Shown in pieces: positions 52,588 through 62,409 of a DNA stretch of 64,000 nt. This stretch comes from Polynucleobacter sphagniphilus (lineage in GTDB: Bacteria > Pseudomonadota > Gammaproteobacteria > Burkholderiales > Burkholderiaceae). Position numbers and translations under genes: made by a program. Location of the stretch: positions 310,001-374,000 of the forward strand of contig NZ_MPIY01000001.1 in the NCBI RefSeq assembly GCF_001953355.1. The letters run 5' to 3'. The notes under the pieces were generated by a model that saw only the letters and a program-made list of their open reading frames with translations, did not search any database and was not told the origin of the DNA. How positions within the stretch are numbered: the first letter of the stretch is position 1; every line of letters begins with the position of its first letter.

Positions 52588-54141
52588 TTAGTTGGCTAAG
52601 GGCAAGCGAACAATAAAGCGAGATCCAGCACCCTCTTTGCTTTGCACCTGAATATCACCTTCGTGCAAAGAGATTGCCATTTTTACTAGATGTAATCCTA
52701 TGCCAGTACCGCCAATGCCAGTCACGTTACTGCCGCGGTGATAACGCTCAAAGAGTTGTGCCATATCTTTTTCTGGAATACCAATTCCCTTATCCTCAAT
52801 GGTGATCACAGCAAAATCCCCTGCAGCATAAGCGGTAACACGGATCTCTTTATCGGCATTGGAGTACTTAATCGCATTCGAAATGAGATTGCTAAAGATC
52901 AAAAATAAAAGATCTTGGTCGCCAAATACCAACATCGGCTGCTCGTCATAATCAAAGCGAATCTGGCATTGAGGATTGTTTTCTTCGTTGATGCGACACA
53001 CGTCGGCAATCAGCTTACACGGATCGAGTTTCCTTGGGGCAAAGGGAAGTTGTGATGTGCCATCGTAAAGACTGCTCGAGGTGATGATGTTTTCCATCAC
53101 CTTGGTTACCCGCTTGACGGAGTTGCGAATCTTATGGGCACGCTCGACAATGTCATGTGAACTAATGGGTTCACGTAACTTAATCAGGCGCTGCGCCTGA
53201 CCGTCAATAATCGTGAGCGGAGTGCGAAACTCATGGGAGACCATGGAAATAAAGTTACGCTGCAACTCCGTCATCCGCTGCTCAAGATGTAGCTTCTCTT
53301 CGAGTGATGAAGCTTGTTCAATCAGTTTGAGTTGGCTCTGAGAGAGGGCAATCGCATTTTTTTGGAAGATCACTACCGCACGACTCATCTCACCGATTTC
53401 ATCTGGGCGATCAGTGCCCTTAATTTCAATATCGGTTTGATTGGCCGCTAAGGTGCGCATCTTGTCAGCTAGAGCCAGCAAGGGTAGGGCAATCTTAGTG
53501 CGGATGTAATACAGTAAATAAGCGATACAAAAAATCGTAACTAAAAATGCCAGCAATATCAGCTTTTGAGCCTGAGAGTAAATATTGGCCGCGTAATCAC
53601 TGGCGCTACTAGCACCTTTAACGGTCTGGGAGGTGAGGGTGCTCAATGAAGTGCTCGCTGTTGCAAAATCAATCCGAGATTGACCCATATAGAGTTTGCG
53701 CGCTTGATCTGCTTTACCGTTTTTATACAGACTTAACACTTCATCTGAAGTCTTTTTATACCTCTCCCAGTCTTGTTCAAACTCCTGAAAGGTCTTTAAT
53801 TCTGCTGGACCATGTTTCATAGTTTGATACTTCTTTTCTGTCAAAGAAATAATTTCCTTGAGGGTAATAATTTCTTCGCGAGCACTTTTTTCCACGCTAG
53901 GATTTTCAGAAAGAATCAGGTTTGCCTCAGCCGCCCGGTAGTCGGAAGTATCGTTATTTAAGTCACCCAGGAAGAGTGTGCTTTGGAGCCAGTGTCCGCG
54001 GATATCAGCCGAAGCTTCATTCACCTCATTGAGTTTGCTAAAACTAAAGAGCCCTAGCCCCAGCGTTAAAAAGAAAATAAGCAGAGAAAACAGAATAATT
54101 TGCGTTCTGAGGGATCTCTGGACTAACAAGTTAGAATTCAC
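52588..54141 (-). CDS. Sensor histidine kinase
   Basis: A 517-residue kinase starting at GTG. A membrane helix at about 13-33, a periplasmic four-helix bundle (about 40-190), a second helix at 193-212 and a HAMP linker at 213-265 precede the kinase core. The phosphorylated residue is His303 in SMVSHEFRTPLT; the N box is NLISNAIKYS, the G1 box DKGIGIPEKD and the G2 box GTGIGLHLVK. The divergent neighbour at 54221 is its likely response regulator. Confidence 0.9.
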   Translation of the reverse strand: MNSNLLVQRSLRTQIILFSLLIFFLTLGLGLFSFSKLNEVNEASADIRGHWLQSTLFLGDLNNDTSDYRAAEANLILSENPSVEKSAREEIITLKEIISLTEKKYQTMKHGPAELKTFQEFEQDWERYKKTSDEVLSLYKNGKADQARKLYMGQSRIDFATASTSLSTLTSQTVKGASSASDYAANIYSQAQKLILLAFLVTIFCIAYLLYYIRTKIALPLLALADKMRTLAANQTDIEIKGTDRPDEIGEMSRAVVIFQKNAIALSQSQLKLIEQASSLEEKLHLEQRMTELQRNFISMVSHEFRTPLTIIDGQAQRLIKLREPISSHDIVERAHKIRNSVKRVTKVMENIITSSSLYDGTSQLPFAPRKLDPCKLIADVCRINEENNPQCQIRFDYDEQPMLVFGDQDLLFLIFSNLISNAIKYSNADKEIRVTAYAAGDFAVITIEDKGIGIPEKDMAQLFERYHRGSNVTGIGGTGIGLHLVKMAISLHEGDIQVQSKEGAGSRFIVRLPLAN

Positions 54142-54220
54142 TAGGGCATCACTGAAGTAGGGATTAAGAGGCTGTTTTTACTCACAGGACATCTTAATAC
54201 ACCATAAGTGTTTGGAAAAC

Positions 54221-54832
54221 ATGGAAGCAGATAAAAAGACCATCAAAATCCTCTGTATTGAAGATGAGGAAGAGACTGCCAAGTTATTGGAGGAAGATCT
54301 TTCTGAGCGGGGCTATGAAGTGGCGCTTGCTTTTAATGGTCAAGATGGCTTAAAAGCCATACTGAATAATTCCCCGGATCTAGTGCTGTGCGATATCGGT
54401 ATGCCCGTCATGTCGGGTTTAGAGGTTTTGGAGAGACTCACGGCAGTATCCCCTCGATTAATGCACGTTCCCTTTATCTTTTTAACGGCATTGAGTGATC
54501 GCGATAGTGAGCTAAAAGGCCGTAAATTAGGCGCTGACGATTACGTTACTAAGCCAATTGACTTTGATGTATTGGCTACGATTATTGAAGCCCGCTTATC
54601 GCGGGTCGCCAGAATGGACGTCTGGCCTAAAGAGGTGCAGCTCAATCCGCGAGAAACAGAAGTACTGACATGGTCGGCGCGTGGCAAAACCTCTGATGAA
54701 ATCGCCTCGATCTTGGGTTTAAGTAAGCGCACAGTTGACTTCCATTTTGATAATGCCCGTACCAAATTAAACGTATCGACCAGAACCCAGGCGGTTGTCA
54801 AAGCCATGGCAGGGCGCTTAATTGATGCTTAG
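54221..54832 (+). CDS. LuxR-type response regulator
   Basis: A 203-residue protein. The receiver domain has acidic residues Glu14 and Asp15, the phospho-acceptor Asp58 in LVLCDIGMPVMSG, and Lys in VTKPIDFD near 110. The DNA-binding part, LNPRETEVLTWSARGKTSDEIA near 142 and LSKRTVDFHFDNARTKLNV, is a LuxR/NarL helix-turn-helix. The ATG at 54221 has GGAA just ahead. It is transcribed divergently from the kinase gene 79 nt away. Confidence 0.9.
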   Translation: MEADKKTIKILCIEDEEETAKLLEEDLSERGYEVALAFNGQDGLKAILNNSPDLVLCDIGMPVMSGLEVLERLTAVSPRLMHVPFIFLTALSDRDSELKGRKLGADDYVTKPIDFDVLATIIEARLSRVARMDVWPKEVQLNPRETEVLTWSARGKTSDEIASILGLSKRTVDFHFDNARTKLNVSTRTQAVVKAMAGRLIDA

Positions 54833-54876
54833 CCTACTTTTGATACTTTGCCCTATGAACATAGGATAATCAGGTC

Positions 54877-55650
54877 ATGCACATACTTTTATCAAATGAC
54901 GATGGCTATCTAGCCCCAGGAATCTTGGCTCTCTATAAAGCCTTACAGCCTTTGGGTCGAGTTACTGTGATTGCGCCTGAGCAAAACCATAGTGGTGCCT
55001 CAAATTCTTTAACCTTGTCACGCCCGCTCTCGATTCATCGCGTTGCTGGTGGTGAGCGTGATGGCTTTATGTTTGTGAATGGCACACCAACTGATTGTGT
55101 GCATATTGCCATGACAGGTTTCTTAGATGAAAAGCCAGACTTAGTCGTCTCTGGAATTAATCAGGGTGAGAATATGGGCGAAGACGTTCTGTACTCAGGC
55201 ACTGTCGCCGCTGCGATTGAAGGTGTCATGTTTGGCGTACCAGGTATTGCATTTTCACAAATTGATCGCGGCTGGGATCGCATTGATGACGTCGCTAAGG
55301 CAGCTCACGATATCGTTGCTCAAGCATTAGTTTCCCATTTGCCACATACCGATGGCACCGCTCCTTTGCTCAACGTTAACATTCCTAACCGTCCTTATGC
55401 TGATTTATATCGTTGGCGTGTCACCCGCTTAGGTACGCGTCATCACTCTCAGCCGGTGGTAATTCAAAAAAGTCCACGGGGTGAAGACATCTATTGGATT
55501 GGTCCAGCAGGTGACGCTAAAGACAGTTCTGAGGGAACGGATTTTCATGCAATCGATGATGGTTGCATCTCCATTACGCCAATGCAGTTAGATCTAACGC
55601 ACCATGCCCGCCTAGCAGCTATGCGTGCCAATGGTTGGGATCGCGGTTGA
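54877..55650 (+). CDS. surE: 5'/3'-nucleotidase SurE
   Basis: A 257-residue stationary-phase survival protein. The metal-binding DD is at residues 8-9 in [12 protein letters not shown]; other ligands are in [14 protein letters not shown] near 38 and [22 protein letters not shown] near 92. It hydrolyses nucleoside monophosphates. It begins a surE-pcm-nlpD unit, and its stop overlaps the pcm start. Confidence 0.95.
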   Translation: MHILLSNDDGYLAPGILALYKALQPLGRVTVIAPEQNHSGASNSLTLSRPLSIHRVAGGERDGFMFVNGTPTDCVHIAMTGFLDEKPDLVVSGINQGENMGEDVLYSGTVAAAIEGVMFGVPGIAFSQIDRGWDRIDDVAKAAHDIVAQALVSHLPHTDGTAPLLNVNIPNRPYADLYRWRVTRLGTRHHSQPVVIQKSPRGEDIYWIGPAGDAKDSSEGTDFHAIDDGCISITPMQLDLTHHARLAAMRANGWDRG

Positions 55651-56303
55651 AACCAGCGGCTGAACGATTTTCTGGGCACCGCCAAGCACTTGCTGCAAAG
55701 GTGCTTGCCGCAGGGGTAAAGCATCACAAAACATTGGAAGCCATTGCCACCGTGCCACGCCATGCATTTATGGATGCCGGTTTGCATCCCCAAGCTTACG
55801 AAGATTCTGCATTGCCAATTGGGCACCAACAGACTATCTCCAAGCCTTCAGTGGTCGCCCGCATGATTGAGATTTTGCATAAGCCCAGACATTCATTAGG
55901 CAAAGTCCTGGAAATTGGCACTGGCTGTGGTTACCAGGCTGCTGTCTTGAGTCTTTTGGCAGAAGAAGTCTATTCCATCGAGCGCATTCGCCCACTACAT
56001 GATATGGCCAGGGCTAAATTGCGACCTTTTCGGATTAATAACTTGCGCCTGATTTATGGTGATGGCATTTTGGGCCTACCTCAGGCAGCCCCATTTGACG
56101 GAATTATTCTGGCTGCTGCTGGTTTAGGCATCCCAGATGCCTTATTAGATCAGTTGGCGATAGGGGGGCGTTTGGTAGCGCCGGTGGTTAAAAACGAAAA
56201 AGAGCAGCAATTGGTAATGGTGGAGCGGATGAGTTCCCAGCGCTACCAAAGAACTGTGCTGGACGAGGTCTTTTTTGTCCCCTTACAATCAGGGGTAGTA
56301 TGA
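55647..56303 (+). CDS. pcm: Protein-L-isoaspartate O-methyltransferase
   Basis: A 218-residue enzyme. The frame is open into surE, but the TTG at 55647 overlaps the surE stop (TTGA) and is preceded by GGGAT, which suggests the true start. Key marks are [30 protein letters not shown] near residue 36 and [19 protein letters not shown] near 88, the SAM site. It repairs damaged aspartyl residues. Confidence 0.92.
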   Translation: MKPAAERFSGHRQALAAKVLAAGVKHHKTLEAIATVPRHAFMDAGLHPQAYEDSALPIGHQQTISKPSVVARMIEILHKPRHSLGKVLEIGTGCGYQAAVLSLLAEEVYSIERIRPLHDMARAKLRPFRINNLRLIYGDGILGLPQAAPFDGIILAAAGLGIPDALLDQLAIGGRLVAPVVKNEKEQQLVMVERMSSQRYQRTVLDEVFFVPLQSGVV

Positions 56304-57109
56304 GATTAAACGTCTATTCCATGCCTAAATTGATGCCTAGAGTACTTAGCCTCTTATTTGTAGCGAGCCTACTAGTTTTGGCGAGTGGGTGCTCAGCACC
56401 TCGCACTAAACCAGCCAATGTGACTGATCGCACTGCTGGTAGTTCTGATGAACCAGCACCTGCTGGTTATTACCGCGTGAAGAAGGGTGATACCTTGGCG
56501 CGTATTGCAATCGATCATGGGCAATCACCAAAGGATGTCATTGCTTGGAATAACCTAGCAAACCCCAATCAAATTGAAATAGGCGATCTGATTTTGATCA
56601 AGCCGCCAGCAGGATCTAAACCGGTGGCCAAACCGATTGCTAAGCCAGCGGTAATCAGTGCTCCTGATGCGCCTACACCGAAGGCCAAAGAAATTAGTAA
56701 GTCCGACGCTAAGGCAGACGTGGCGTCAGAGGCCGTTGTGGCAGAGCCCGGCATTCGCTTGTCTCAACCCGCTAAGGGCTCTGTTACTGGAGCCTATTCT
56801 GAGACCAATAAAGGTATCGATATAGCCGGTAAGTTAGGTGATCCAGTGCTGGCAGCTTCAGGCGGTAAAGTCGTTTATGCCGGTAATAGTTTGCGCGGTT
56901 ACGGTAACTTGGTCATTGTTAAGCATGACAACACCTATTTAACAGCCTATGCCCACAACAGCAAACTCTTGGTGAAAGAGGGTGATACTGTGACTAAGGG
57001 TCAAAAGATTGCCGAGATGGGTGATACCGATGCGAATGCAGTCAAATTGCATTTTGAGTTGCGTGTGAATGGCAAGCCGGTTAATCCTCAACCATACCTA
57101 CAACAATAA
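56300..57109 (+). CDS. nlpD: NlpD-like lipoprotein with LysM and M23 domains
   Basis: A 269-residue lipoprotein with lipobox LASGC near residue 31. A LysM domain reads [18 protein letters not shown] near 57, then an Ala/Lys linker, then an M23 domain ([22 protein letters not shown]). The first metal ligand of active M23 enzymes (HxGxD) is Asn here, in NKGIDIAG, as in E. coli NlpD, an activator of the amidase AmiC rather than an enzyme. It overlaps pcm by ATGA. Confidence 0.93.
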   Translation: MRLNVYSMPKLMPRVLSLLFVASLLVLASGCSAPRTKPANVTDRTAGSSDEPAPAGYYRVKKGDTLARIAIDHGQSPKDVIAWNNLANPNQIEIGDLILIKPPAGSKPVAKPIAKPAVISAPDAPTPKAKEISKSDAKADVASEAVVAEPGIRLSQPAKGSVTGAYSETNKGIDIAGKLGDPVLAASGGKVVYAGNSLRGYGNLVIVKHDNTYLTAYAHNSKLLVKEGDTVTKGQKIAEMGDTDANAVKLHFELRVNGKPVNPQPYLQQ

Positions 57110-57124
57110 GTAGCGGATGTTGAA

Positions 57125-57952
57125 TTGGCATTAGCAACAGCGCTTGTATTTGATATTGAGACTATTCCTGATGTAGCGGGATTGCGTCGTCTGGAGGATT
57201 TTCCAGCATCCGTGTCAGATGCGGAAGTTGCTGAAAAAGCAATGGCCGCTCGAGTCGCTAAGACTGGTAGTGAATTTCTTCCTCTCTACTTGCAACGTAT
57301 TGTGGCGATTTCTTGTGTGATTCGTCGCACGACCAAAGAAGGTGCTCCACAAATTAAAGTCGGCACGCTCGGTACGCCCGAAGATGATGAAAAGGTGCTC
57401 ATCCAAGCCTTCTTCGATCTGATTGAAAGGTACACCCCCCAACTGGTTTCCTGGAACGGTAGTGGCTTTGATTTACCGGTGCTGCATTACCGCGCACTTG
57501 TAAACCATATACAAGCACCGCGCTATTGGGAAATGGGTGAGAGTCACGAAAACGATAGCCGTGAATTTAAGTGGAATAACTACATCAGTCGTTATCACAT
57601 GCGCCATCTGGATTTGATGGATCTCTTAGCCAAATTTAACGGCAGAGCCAATGCCCCTTTGGATAGTTTGGCTAAGCTCTGTGGTTTTCCGGGAAAGATG
57701 GGAATGGATGGTAGTCAAGTTTGGCCGGCTTTTCAGGATGGCAAGATTGATGATATTCGCCGTTATTGCGAAACTGATGTGGTTAATACTTATTTGATGT
57801 ATTGCCGCTTTCAGTTATTACGCGGTGGTTTCTCTTTAAAGGAATACCAGGATGAAATTGCCTTTGTCAAAGCCTACCTAGAACAAGAATCCAAAGAGCC
57901 TCATGGCTCACAATGGCAAGAATACCTTTTGGGCTTTACTCCTGATGCGTAG
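57125..57952 (+). CDS. Predicted 3'-5' exonuclease, PolB-like family
   Basis: A 275-residue protein starting at TTG with GGAT ahead. Exo I is ALVFDIETIPD near residue 7, Exo II is VSWNGSGFDLPVLHYRAL near 108, and Exo III is YCETDVVNTYLMY near 216. The family (DNA_pol_B_exo2) has a DEDDy-type active site. It begins 15 nt after nlpD, the place where rpoS lies in many relatives. Overlaps rlmD by 8 nt. Confidence 0.85.
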   Translation: MALATALVFDIETIPDVAGLRRLEDFPASVSDAEVAEKAMAARVAKTGSEFLPLYLQRIVAISCVIRRTTKEGAPQIKVGTLGTPEDDEKVLIQAFFDLIERYTPQLVSWNGSGFDLPVLHYRALVNHIQAPRYWEMGESHENDSREFKWNNYISRYHMRHLDLMDLLAKFNGRANAPLDSLAKLCGFPGKMGMDGSQVWPAFQDGKIDDIRRYCETDVVNTYLMYCRFQLLRGGFSLKEYQDEIAFVKAYLEQESKEPHGSQWQEYLLGFTPDA

Positions 57953-59402
57953 AGAAGAAAAGCCAGTCAATATTGAAGTGCTTGAGCCAATCCGCGTTGA
58001 AGCCCTCGATTTAGATGCCCAAGGAATTGCACGCCTGGTGCCAAATGAGGAAGAGGCGGTGCAAGGCCATAGCGGCAAAGTCATTTTTATACAAGGTGCG
58101 TTACCGACTGAGTTGGTGAGTTACACCATCACGCGTGATAAAGCGCGTTTTAGCAAAGCCAAGGTCAGGCAAATTATCAAACCAGCAGTCTTTCGTGCGC
58201 AGCCCAAGTGTGCTGCCTTTGGGGTGTGTGGCGGTTGCACTATGCAGCATTTAGATATGCGCGCGCAAATTGCGATGAAGCAACGCGTCTTAGAAGATGA
58301 TCTGAGCCATCTTGCCAAAGTAAAGCCTGAAGAAATTCTCCGGCCGATGGGCGGTCCTGCTTGGGAGTATCGCCATCGTGCCCGCTTAAGTGCAGTCAAC
58401 CGCTCGATTAAAAAAGGTACGGTATTGATTGGCTTTCATGAGGGAAAGAGCGGCTATGTTGCTGACATGCTCGCCTGTGAAATCCTTCCCAAACATGTCT
58501 CTGATTTATTGCCAAAGATGCGCACGCTCGTAATGGGTTTATCCATTGTCGATCGCATGCCGCAAATTGAAATCGCCGTTGGCGAGCCTGAGGACCCCCA
58601 TTCTGATGATCCAATGAAAGCTCGGCCAGTAACTGCTTTAGTGTTTCGTAATCTACAGCCCTTAACGCCAGCCGATGAGCAATTGCTAAAAGACTTTGCC
58701 GATGAACATCATGTATGGATTTGGCTTCAACCCAAGGGCATTGAAACAGTTGCTCCATTCTATCCATTGACCGGTAAGCTTTGTTATCGCCTACCTGAGT
58801 TTGCAATCGAGATGCCGTTTAAGCCAGCGGATTTCACGCAAGTCAATCACATGATGAATCGTGCGCTCGTCAGTAAAGCCATTCGCTTGTTAGAGATCAA
58901 GCCAGAGCACCGTGTCTTAGATCTCTTTTGCGGTATTGGTAATTTCACCTTACCTTTAGCAAGACGGGCTCGCAGCGTCTTGGGTATTGAAGGTCTAGCA
59001 AGCTTAACTGTGCGCGCCAAAAACAATGCCGAGCACAATGGCCTCGTAGACAAAGTGAGCTTCATGCAAAGTGATTTATTTGAAGTAACAACAGAGACGA
59101 TTGCATCTTGGGGCAAAGCAGAGCGCTGGTTGATGGATCCACCTCGCGAGGGCGCGATGGAGATATGTAAGTCTTTAGCCTTACTGCATCAAATTTCTGC
59201 TCAGCCAGCAAATGCGCATTTAAATGAGTTAATGCCAGAGCGCATTGTGTATGTCTCATGCAATCCCAAAACACTGGCTCGCGATGCCGAGATTTTGTGT
59301 CACCAAGCCGCTTACACTCTGAAGGGTGCGGGGATTGTCAATATGTTCCCCCATACCTCACACGTAGAATCAATTGCCATCTTTCAGAAGACCCTTGTTT
59401 AA
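57945..59402 (+). CDS. rlmD: 23S rRNA (uracil-1939) C5-methyltransferase
   Basis: A 485-residue enzyme. The ATG at 57945 overlaps the preceding gene. A TRAM-like part comes first; the iron-sulfur cysteines are in CAAFGVCGGC near residue 74-83; the SAM domain has LDLFCGIGNFTLPLA near 325 and DPPREGA near 402, and the catalytic Cys is in VYVSCNPKTLARD near 441. It modifies 23S rRNA. Confidence 0.94.
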   Translation: MRREEKPVNIEVLEPIRVEALDLDAQGIARLVPNEEEAVQGHSGKVIFIQGALPTELVSYTITRDKARFSKAKVRQIIKPAVFRAQPKCAAFGVCGGCTMQHLDMRAQIAMKQRVLEDDLSHLAKVKPEEILRPMGGPAWEYRHRARLSAVNRSIKKGTVLIGFHEGKSGYVADMLACEILPKHVSDLLPKMRTLVMGLSIVDRMPQIEIAVGEPEDPHSDDPMKARPVTALVFRNLQPLTPADEQLLKDFADEHHVWIWLQPKGIETVAPFYPLTGKLCYRLPEFAIEMPFKPADFTQVNHMMNRALVSKAIRLLEIKPEHRVLDLFCGIGNFTLPLARRARSVLGIEGLASLTVRAKNNAEHNGLVDKVSFMQSDLFEVTTETIASWGKAERWLMDPPREGAMEICKSLALLHQISAQPANAHLNELMPERIVYVSCNPKTLARDAEILCHQAAYTLKGAGIVNMFPHTSHVESIAIFQKTLV

Positions 59403-59497
59403 AGGCCTCTAGAGCCAATTCTGCACGTATTAGCTGTCTCGTTTATGCTCTTGTTTTACGACATTCACCCCCCATTTCAAGTTATAAAGGTATCTAA

Positions 59498-60619
59498 ATG
59501 AGTTTGCTTTTCTCCGAATACACCCTAGGTTCACCAAGAGGACCTTTAACTTTGGCCAACCGCATTGTGGTTGCCCCAATGTGCCAATACTCAGCTGTCA
59601 ATGGAGAGGCCCAAGACTGGCATCTAATGCATTGGGCCAACTTGCTCAATAGCGGTGCTGCGCTGTTCATTATTGAAGCTACCGGCGTGGTGCCAGAAGG
59701 TCGTATTACTCCAGCATGTTTGGGTTTGTGGGATGACCGCACTGAAGCGGCTTTAAAAGATAAGTTAATGCGTGCTCGCCAGCTTGCACCAGTCACTCCA
59801 GTGTTTATTCAGTTGGCCCATGCCGGACGCAAAGCCTCGAGTGCTACCCCTTGGAATGGTGGACAGTTATTGCCAGTAGAGAAGGGCGGCTGGGAAACTG
59901 TTGCCCCATCTGCTATCGCTCAGTTAGATGGCGAGCGCCTTCCTCACGAGTTATCCAAAGAAGAACTCCAAGGCTTGATTTTGGCATTCGTAGAATCGGC
60001 TGTGCGCGCAGATCGCATTGGTGTGGATGGTATCGAATTACATGGTGCCCATGGTTATCTCTTGCATCAATTCTTGTCACCCATTGCCAACCAACGCACC
60101 GATGAATATGGTGGTTCATTTGAGAACCGCATTCGTTTTCCGTTGGAATTATTCAAGGCTGTAAGAGCGGCATATCAAGGTGTTCTAGGCGTTCGCATCT
60201 CAGCAAGCGATTGGATTGAAGGTGGCTGGACTCCTGAAGAGACGGCTGATTTTGCTGTGCAACTGAAAGCAGTTGGCTGTGATTTTGTGCACATCTCTTC
60301 GGCAGGTATTTCTCCAAAGCAAAAAATTGCAGTTGGTCCAAATTACCAAGTACCTTTTGCCAAAATTGTTAAAGAAAAATCTGGCTTGCCAACCATGACT
60401 GTGGGATTAATCACAGATCCACAACAAGCGGAAGATATTTTGCAAAAAGGTGATGCTGATTTAATCGCCTTAGCGCGCGCATTCTTGTACAACCCACGTT
60501 GGGGCTGGCAAGCTGCTACTGCTCTAGGGGGTGTAGTGAACTCCAATGAGCGTTACTGGCGTTGCTTGCCACGCGAAGCCCAAGCCATATTTGGTGATGT
60601 CAAAATCGGTCAGCGTTAA
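59498..60619 (+). CDS. NADH:flavin oxidoreductase, Old Yellow Enzyme family (YqjM-like)
   Basis: A 373-residue TIM-barrel flavoprotein behind AAAGG. MCQYSAVNG near residue 28 has the Cys of the YqjM subclass; HGAHGYLLHQFLSPIANQRTDEYGGS near 180 holds the FMN-contacting His pair and the catalytic Tyr region. It reduces activated alkenes with NADPH or NADH. It is followed 9 nt later by the SprT-like gene. Confidence 0.92.
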   Translation: MSLLFSEYTLGSPRGPLTLANRIVVAPMCQYSAVNGEAQDWHLMHWANLLNSGAALFIIEATGVVPEGRITPACLGLWDDRTEAALKDKLMRARQLAPVTPVFIQLAHAGRKASSATPWNGGQLLPVEKGGWETVAPSAIAQLDGERLPHELSKEELQGLILAFVESAVRADRIGVDGIELHGAHGYLLHQFLSPIANQRTDEYGGSFENRIRFPLELFKAVRAAYQGVLGVRISASDWIEGGWTPEETADFAVQLKAVGCDFVHISSAGISPKQKIAVGPNYQVPFAKIVKEKSGLPTMTVGLITDPQQAEDILQKGDADLIALARAFLYNPRWGWQAATALGGVVNSNERYWRCLPREAQAIFGDVKIGQR

Positions 60620-60628
60620 TAGGAATTT

Positions 60629-61288
60629 ATGAAGCAACATTCATTAAGAGAGGCCTGGCTAGAAGATGCTGTCCGGCATTTAGAGCCCATCTTTTCCAAA
60701 GCGGGATATGCCATCCCACCAGTGCGCGTTTCTTGTGGATTCCCGGCATCGAGTAGCCCCAGAACTACCCTGGGTCAATGCTGGCCTCGTGAGCGCTCAG
60801 GTGGTGGGGTCAATGAGATTTTTATTTCCCCAAAATTAGATGAGCCCGTGCAATTGTTAGACACTTTGGTGCATGAGTTATGTCACGCTGTAGATGATTG
60901 CTTTAGTGGCCATGGTGCTGACTTTAAAGGAATTGCACAAACTGTGGGCCTGGAAGGCCCTGCACGGATGGCGCATGCTACTGAAGAATTGACTGTGAAG
61001 TTAATGATGATTAGTCAAGAATTGGGCCCTTATCCGCATCAAGCGATTGTGTTCCCGCCACCCCGCCCAAGTAATGCCAGTCGCAATAAAGCCAAGTGCG
61101 GCCAATGTGGCTATGAAGTGACTTTATTAAAACGTTGGGCAACTTACGGTGCGCCTATATGTCCCAAGGACAATATTCGCATGCAAGAGACTGAGCCCGA
61201 AACAATTGAGAACACTACCGAGCACGATAGCGAAAGTATTAAAGACACTAAATCTACCAGGGATGAAATCCGTCGGGCTATTAGCTAA
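60629..61288 (+). CDS. SprT-like zinc metalloprotease
   Basis: A 219-residue protein. The zinc site is HELCHAVDDCFSGHGADFKG near residue 84 (HExxH with a following His). A zinc ribbon with CGQCGYEVTLLKRW near 152 follows, with a weakly matching second pair CPKDN near 175. The C-terminus is Thr/Glu-rich and acidic. SprT-like proteins may cleave DNA-protein crosslinks, as eukaryotic Spartan does. Confidence 0.87.
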   Translation: MKQHSLREAWLEDAVRHLEPIFSKAGYAIPPVRVSCGFPASSSPRTTLGQCWPRERSGGGVNEIFISPKLDEPVQLLDTLVHELCHAVDDCFSGHGADFKGIAQTVGLEGPARMAHATEELTVKLMMISQELGPYPHQAIVFPPPRPSNASRNKAKCGQCGYEVTLLKRWATYGAPICPKDNIRMQETEPETIENTTEHDSESIKDTKSTRDEIRRAIS

Positions 61289-61309
61289 TTCTTAAAAAAT
61301 AAACCCAAT

Positions 61310-62401
61310 ATGAACATACAAAAAATCGTCAAGAACCCAAAAATTGCTGTTATTCCAGGTGATGGTATTGGTAAAGAGGTGATACCAGAAGGTCTGCGTG
61401 CTTTAGAGGCTGTAAATAGTCAATTTAATATCGGTATGCAGTTTGATCATTTTGATTTTGCAAGCTGTGACTATTACCTCAAGCATGGCAAGATGATGCC
61501 CGATGATTGGTTTGAGACGCTGATGCAGTACGACGCCATCTTCTTTGGTGCGGTAGGGATGCCTAGCGTTCTACCGGATCATATTTCTTTATGGGGTAGC
61601 CTCATTCAGTTCCGTCGTTGCTTTGACCAATACGTTAATTTGCGTCCGGTGCGTTTATTGCCTGGTGTGCCATGCCCACTAGCGAATCGTAAGCCGGGCG
61701 ATATCGATTTCTTTGTCGTACGCGAAAACACTGAAGGTGAGTATTCTTCTCTTGGTGGAAAAATGTTCCCCGACACAGATCGTGAATTCGTGGTGCAAGA
61801 ATCTGTATTTACACGACATGGCGTCGATCGTATTTTGCAGTATGCATATGATTTGGCGCAAAGTCGCCCTAAAAAGCACCTCACTTCCGCCACTAAATCC
61901 AATGGCATTGCAATCACCATGCCATATTGGGATGAGCGCGTTGAAGAAATGGCTAAGCGGTACGCTGATGTGCGCACTGACAAGTATCACATCGATATAT
62001 TGGCGGCTCACTTTGTCATGAATCCCGATCGCTTTGATGTAGTCGTTGCCAGTAATTTATTTGGCGACATTCTCTCGGATTTGGGTCCTGCCTGTACGGG
62101 GACGATTGCAGTAGCGCCATCAGGCAGCATTAACCCAGAGGGTAAGTTCCCCTCTTTGTTCGAGCCAGTGCACGGTTCAGCACCTGATATCTATGGTCAG
62201 ATGATTGCTAATCCGATCGGGCAGATTTGGAGTGCGTCGATGATGTTGGATCACTTGGGTTACCCGGAGGCGGGTAAGACAATTTTCAAGGCAATTGAGT
62301 CTGTATTGGCTGAAGGTCCAGCGAATTCACCTTTAACGCCAGATTTGGGTGGAAAAGGAAAAACCGATGATCTAGGTAAGGCAATCGCAGCAGCGATTTA
62401 A
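61310..62401 (+). CDS. Tartrate/D-malate dehydrogenase-type oxidative decarboxylase
   Basis: A 363-residue member of the isopropylmalate/isocitrate dehydrogenase family. IAVIPGDGIGKEVIPEGLRAL near residue 12 starts the fold, VVRENTEGEYSSLGG near 136 is the substrate loop, and VVASNLFGDILSDLGPACTGTIAVAPS near 241 is the metal site. The spacing and the PDHISLWGSLIQFRRCFDQYVNLRP loop suit tartrate dehydrogenase/DmlA better than LeuB. Leucine neighbours are absent. Confidence 0.88.
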   Translation: MNIQKIVKNPKIAVIPGDGIGKEVIPEGLRALEAVNSQFNIGMQFDHFDFASCDYYLKHGKMMPDDWFETLMQYDAIFFGAVGMPSVLPDHISLWGSLIQFRRCFDQYVNLRPVRLLPGVPCPLANRKPGDIDFFVVRENTEGEYSSLGGKMFPDTDREFVVQESVFTRHGVDRILQYAYDLAQSRPKKHLTSATKSNGIAITMPYWDERVEEMAKRYADVRTDKYHIDILAAHFVMNPDRFDVVVASNLFGDILSDLGPACTGTIAVAPSGSINPEGKFPSLFEPVHGSAPDIYGQMIANPIGQIWSASMMLDHLGYPEAGKTIFKAIESVLAEGPANSPLTPDLGGKGKTDDLGKAIAAAI

Positions 62402-62409
62402 GATTTGCT

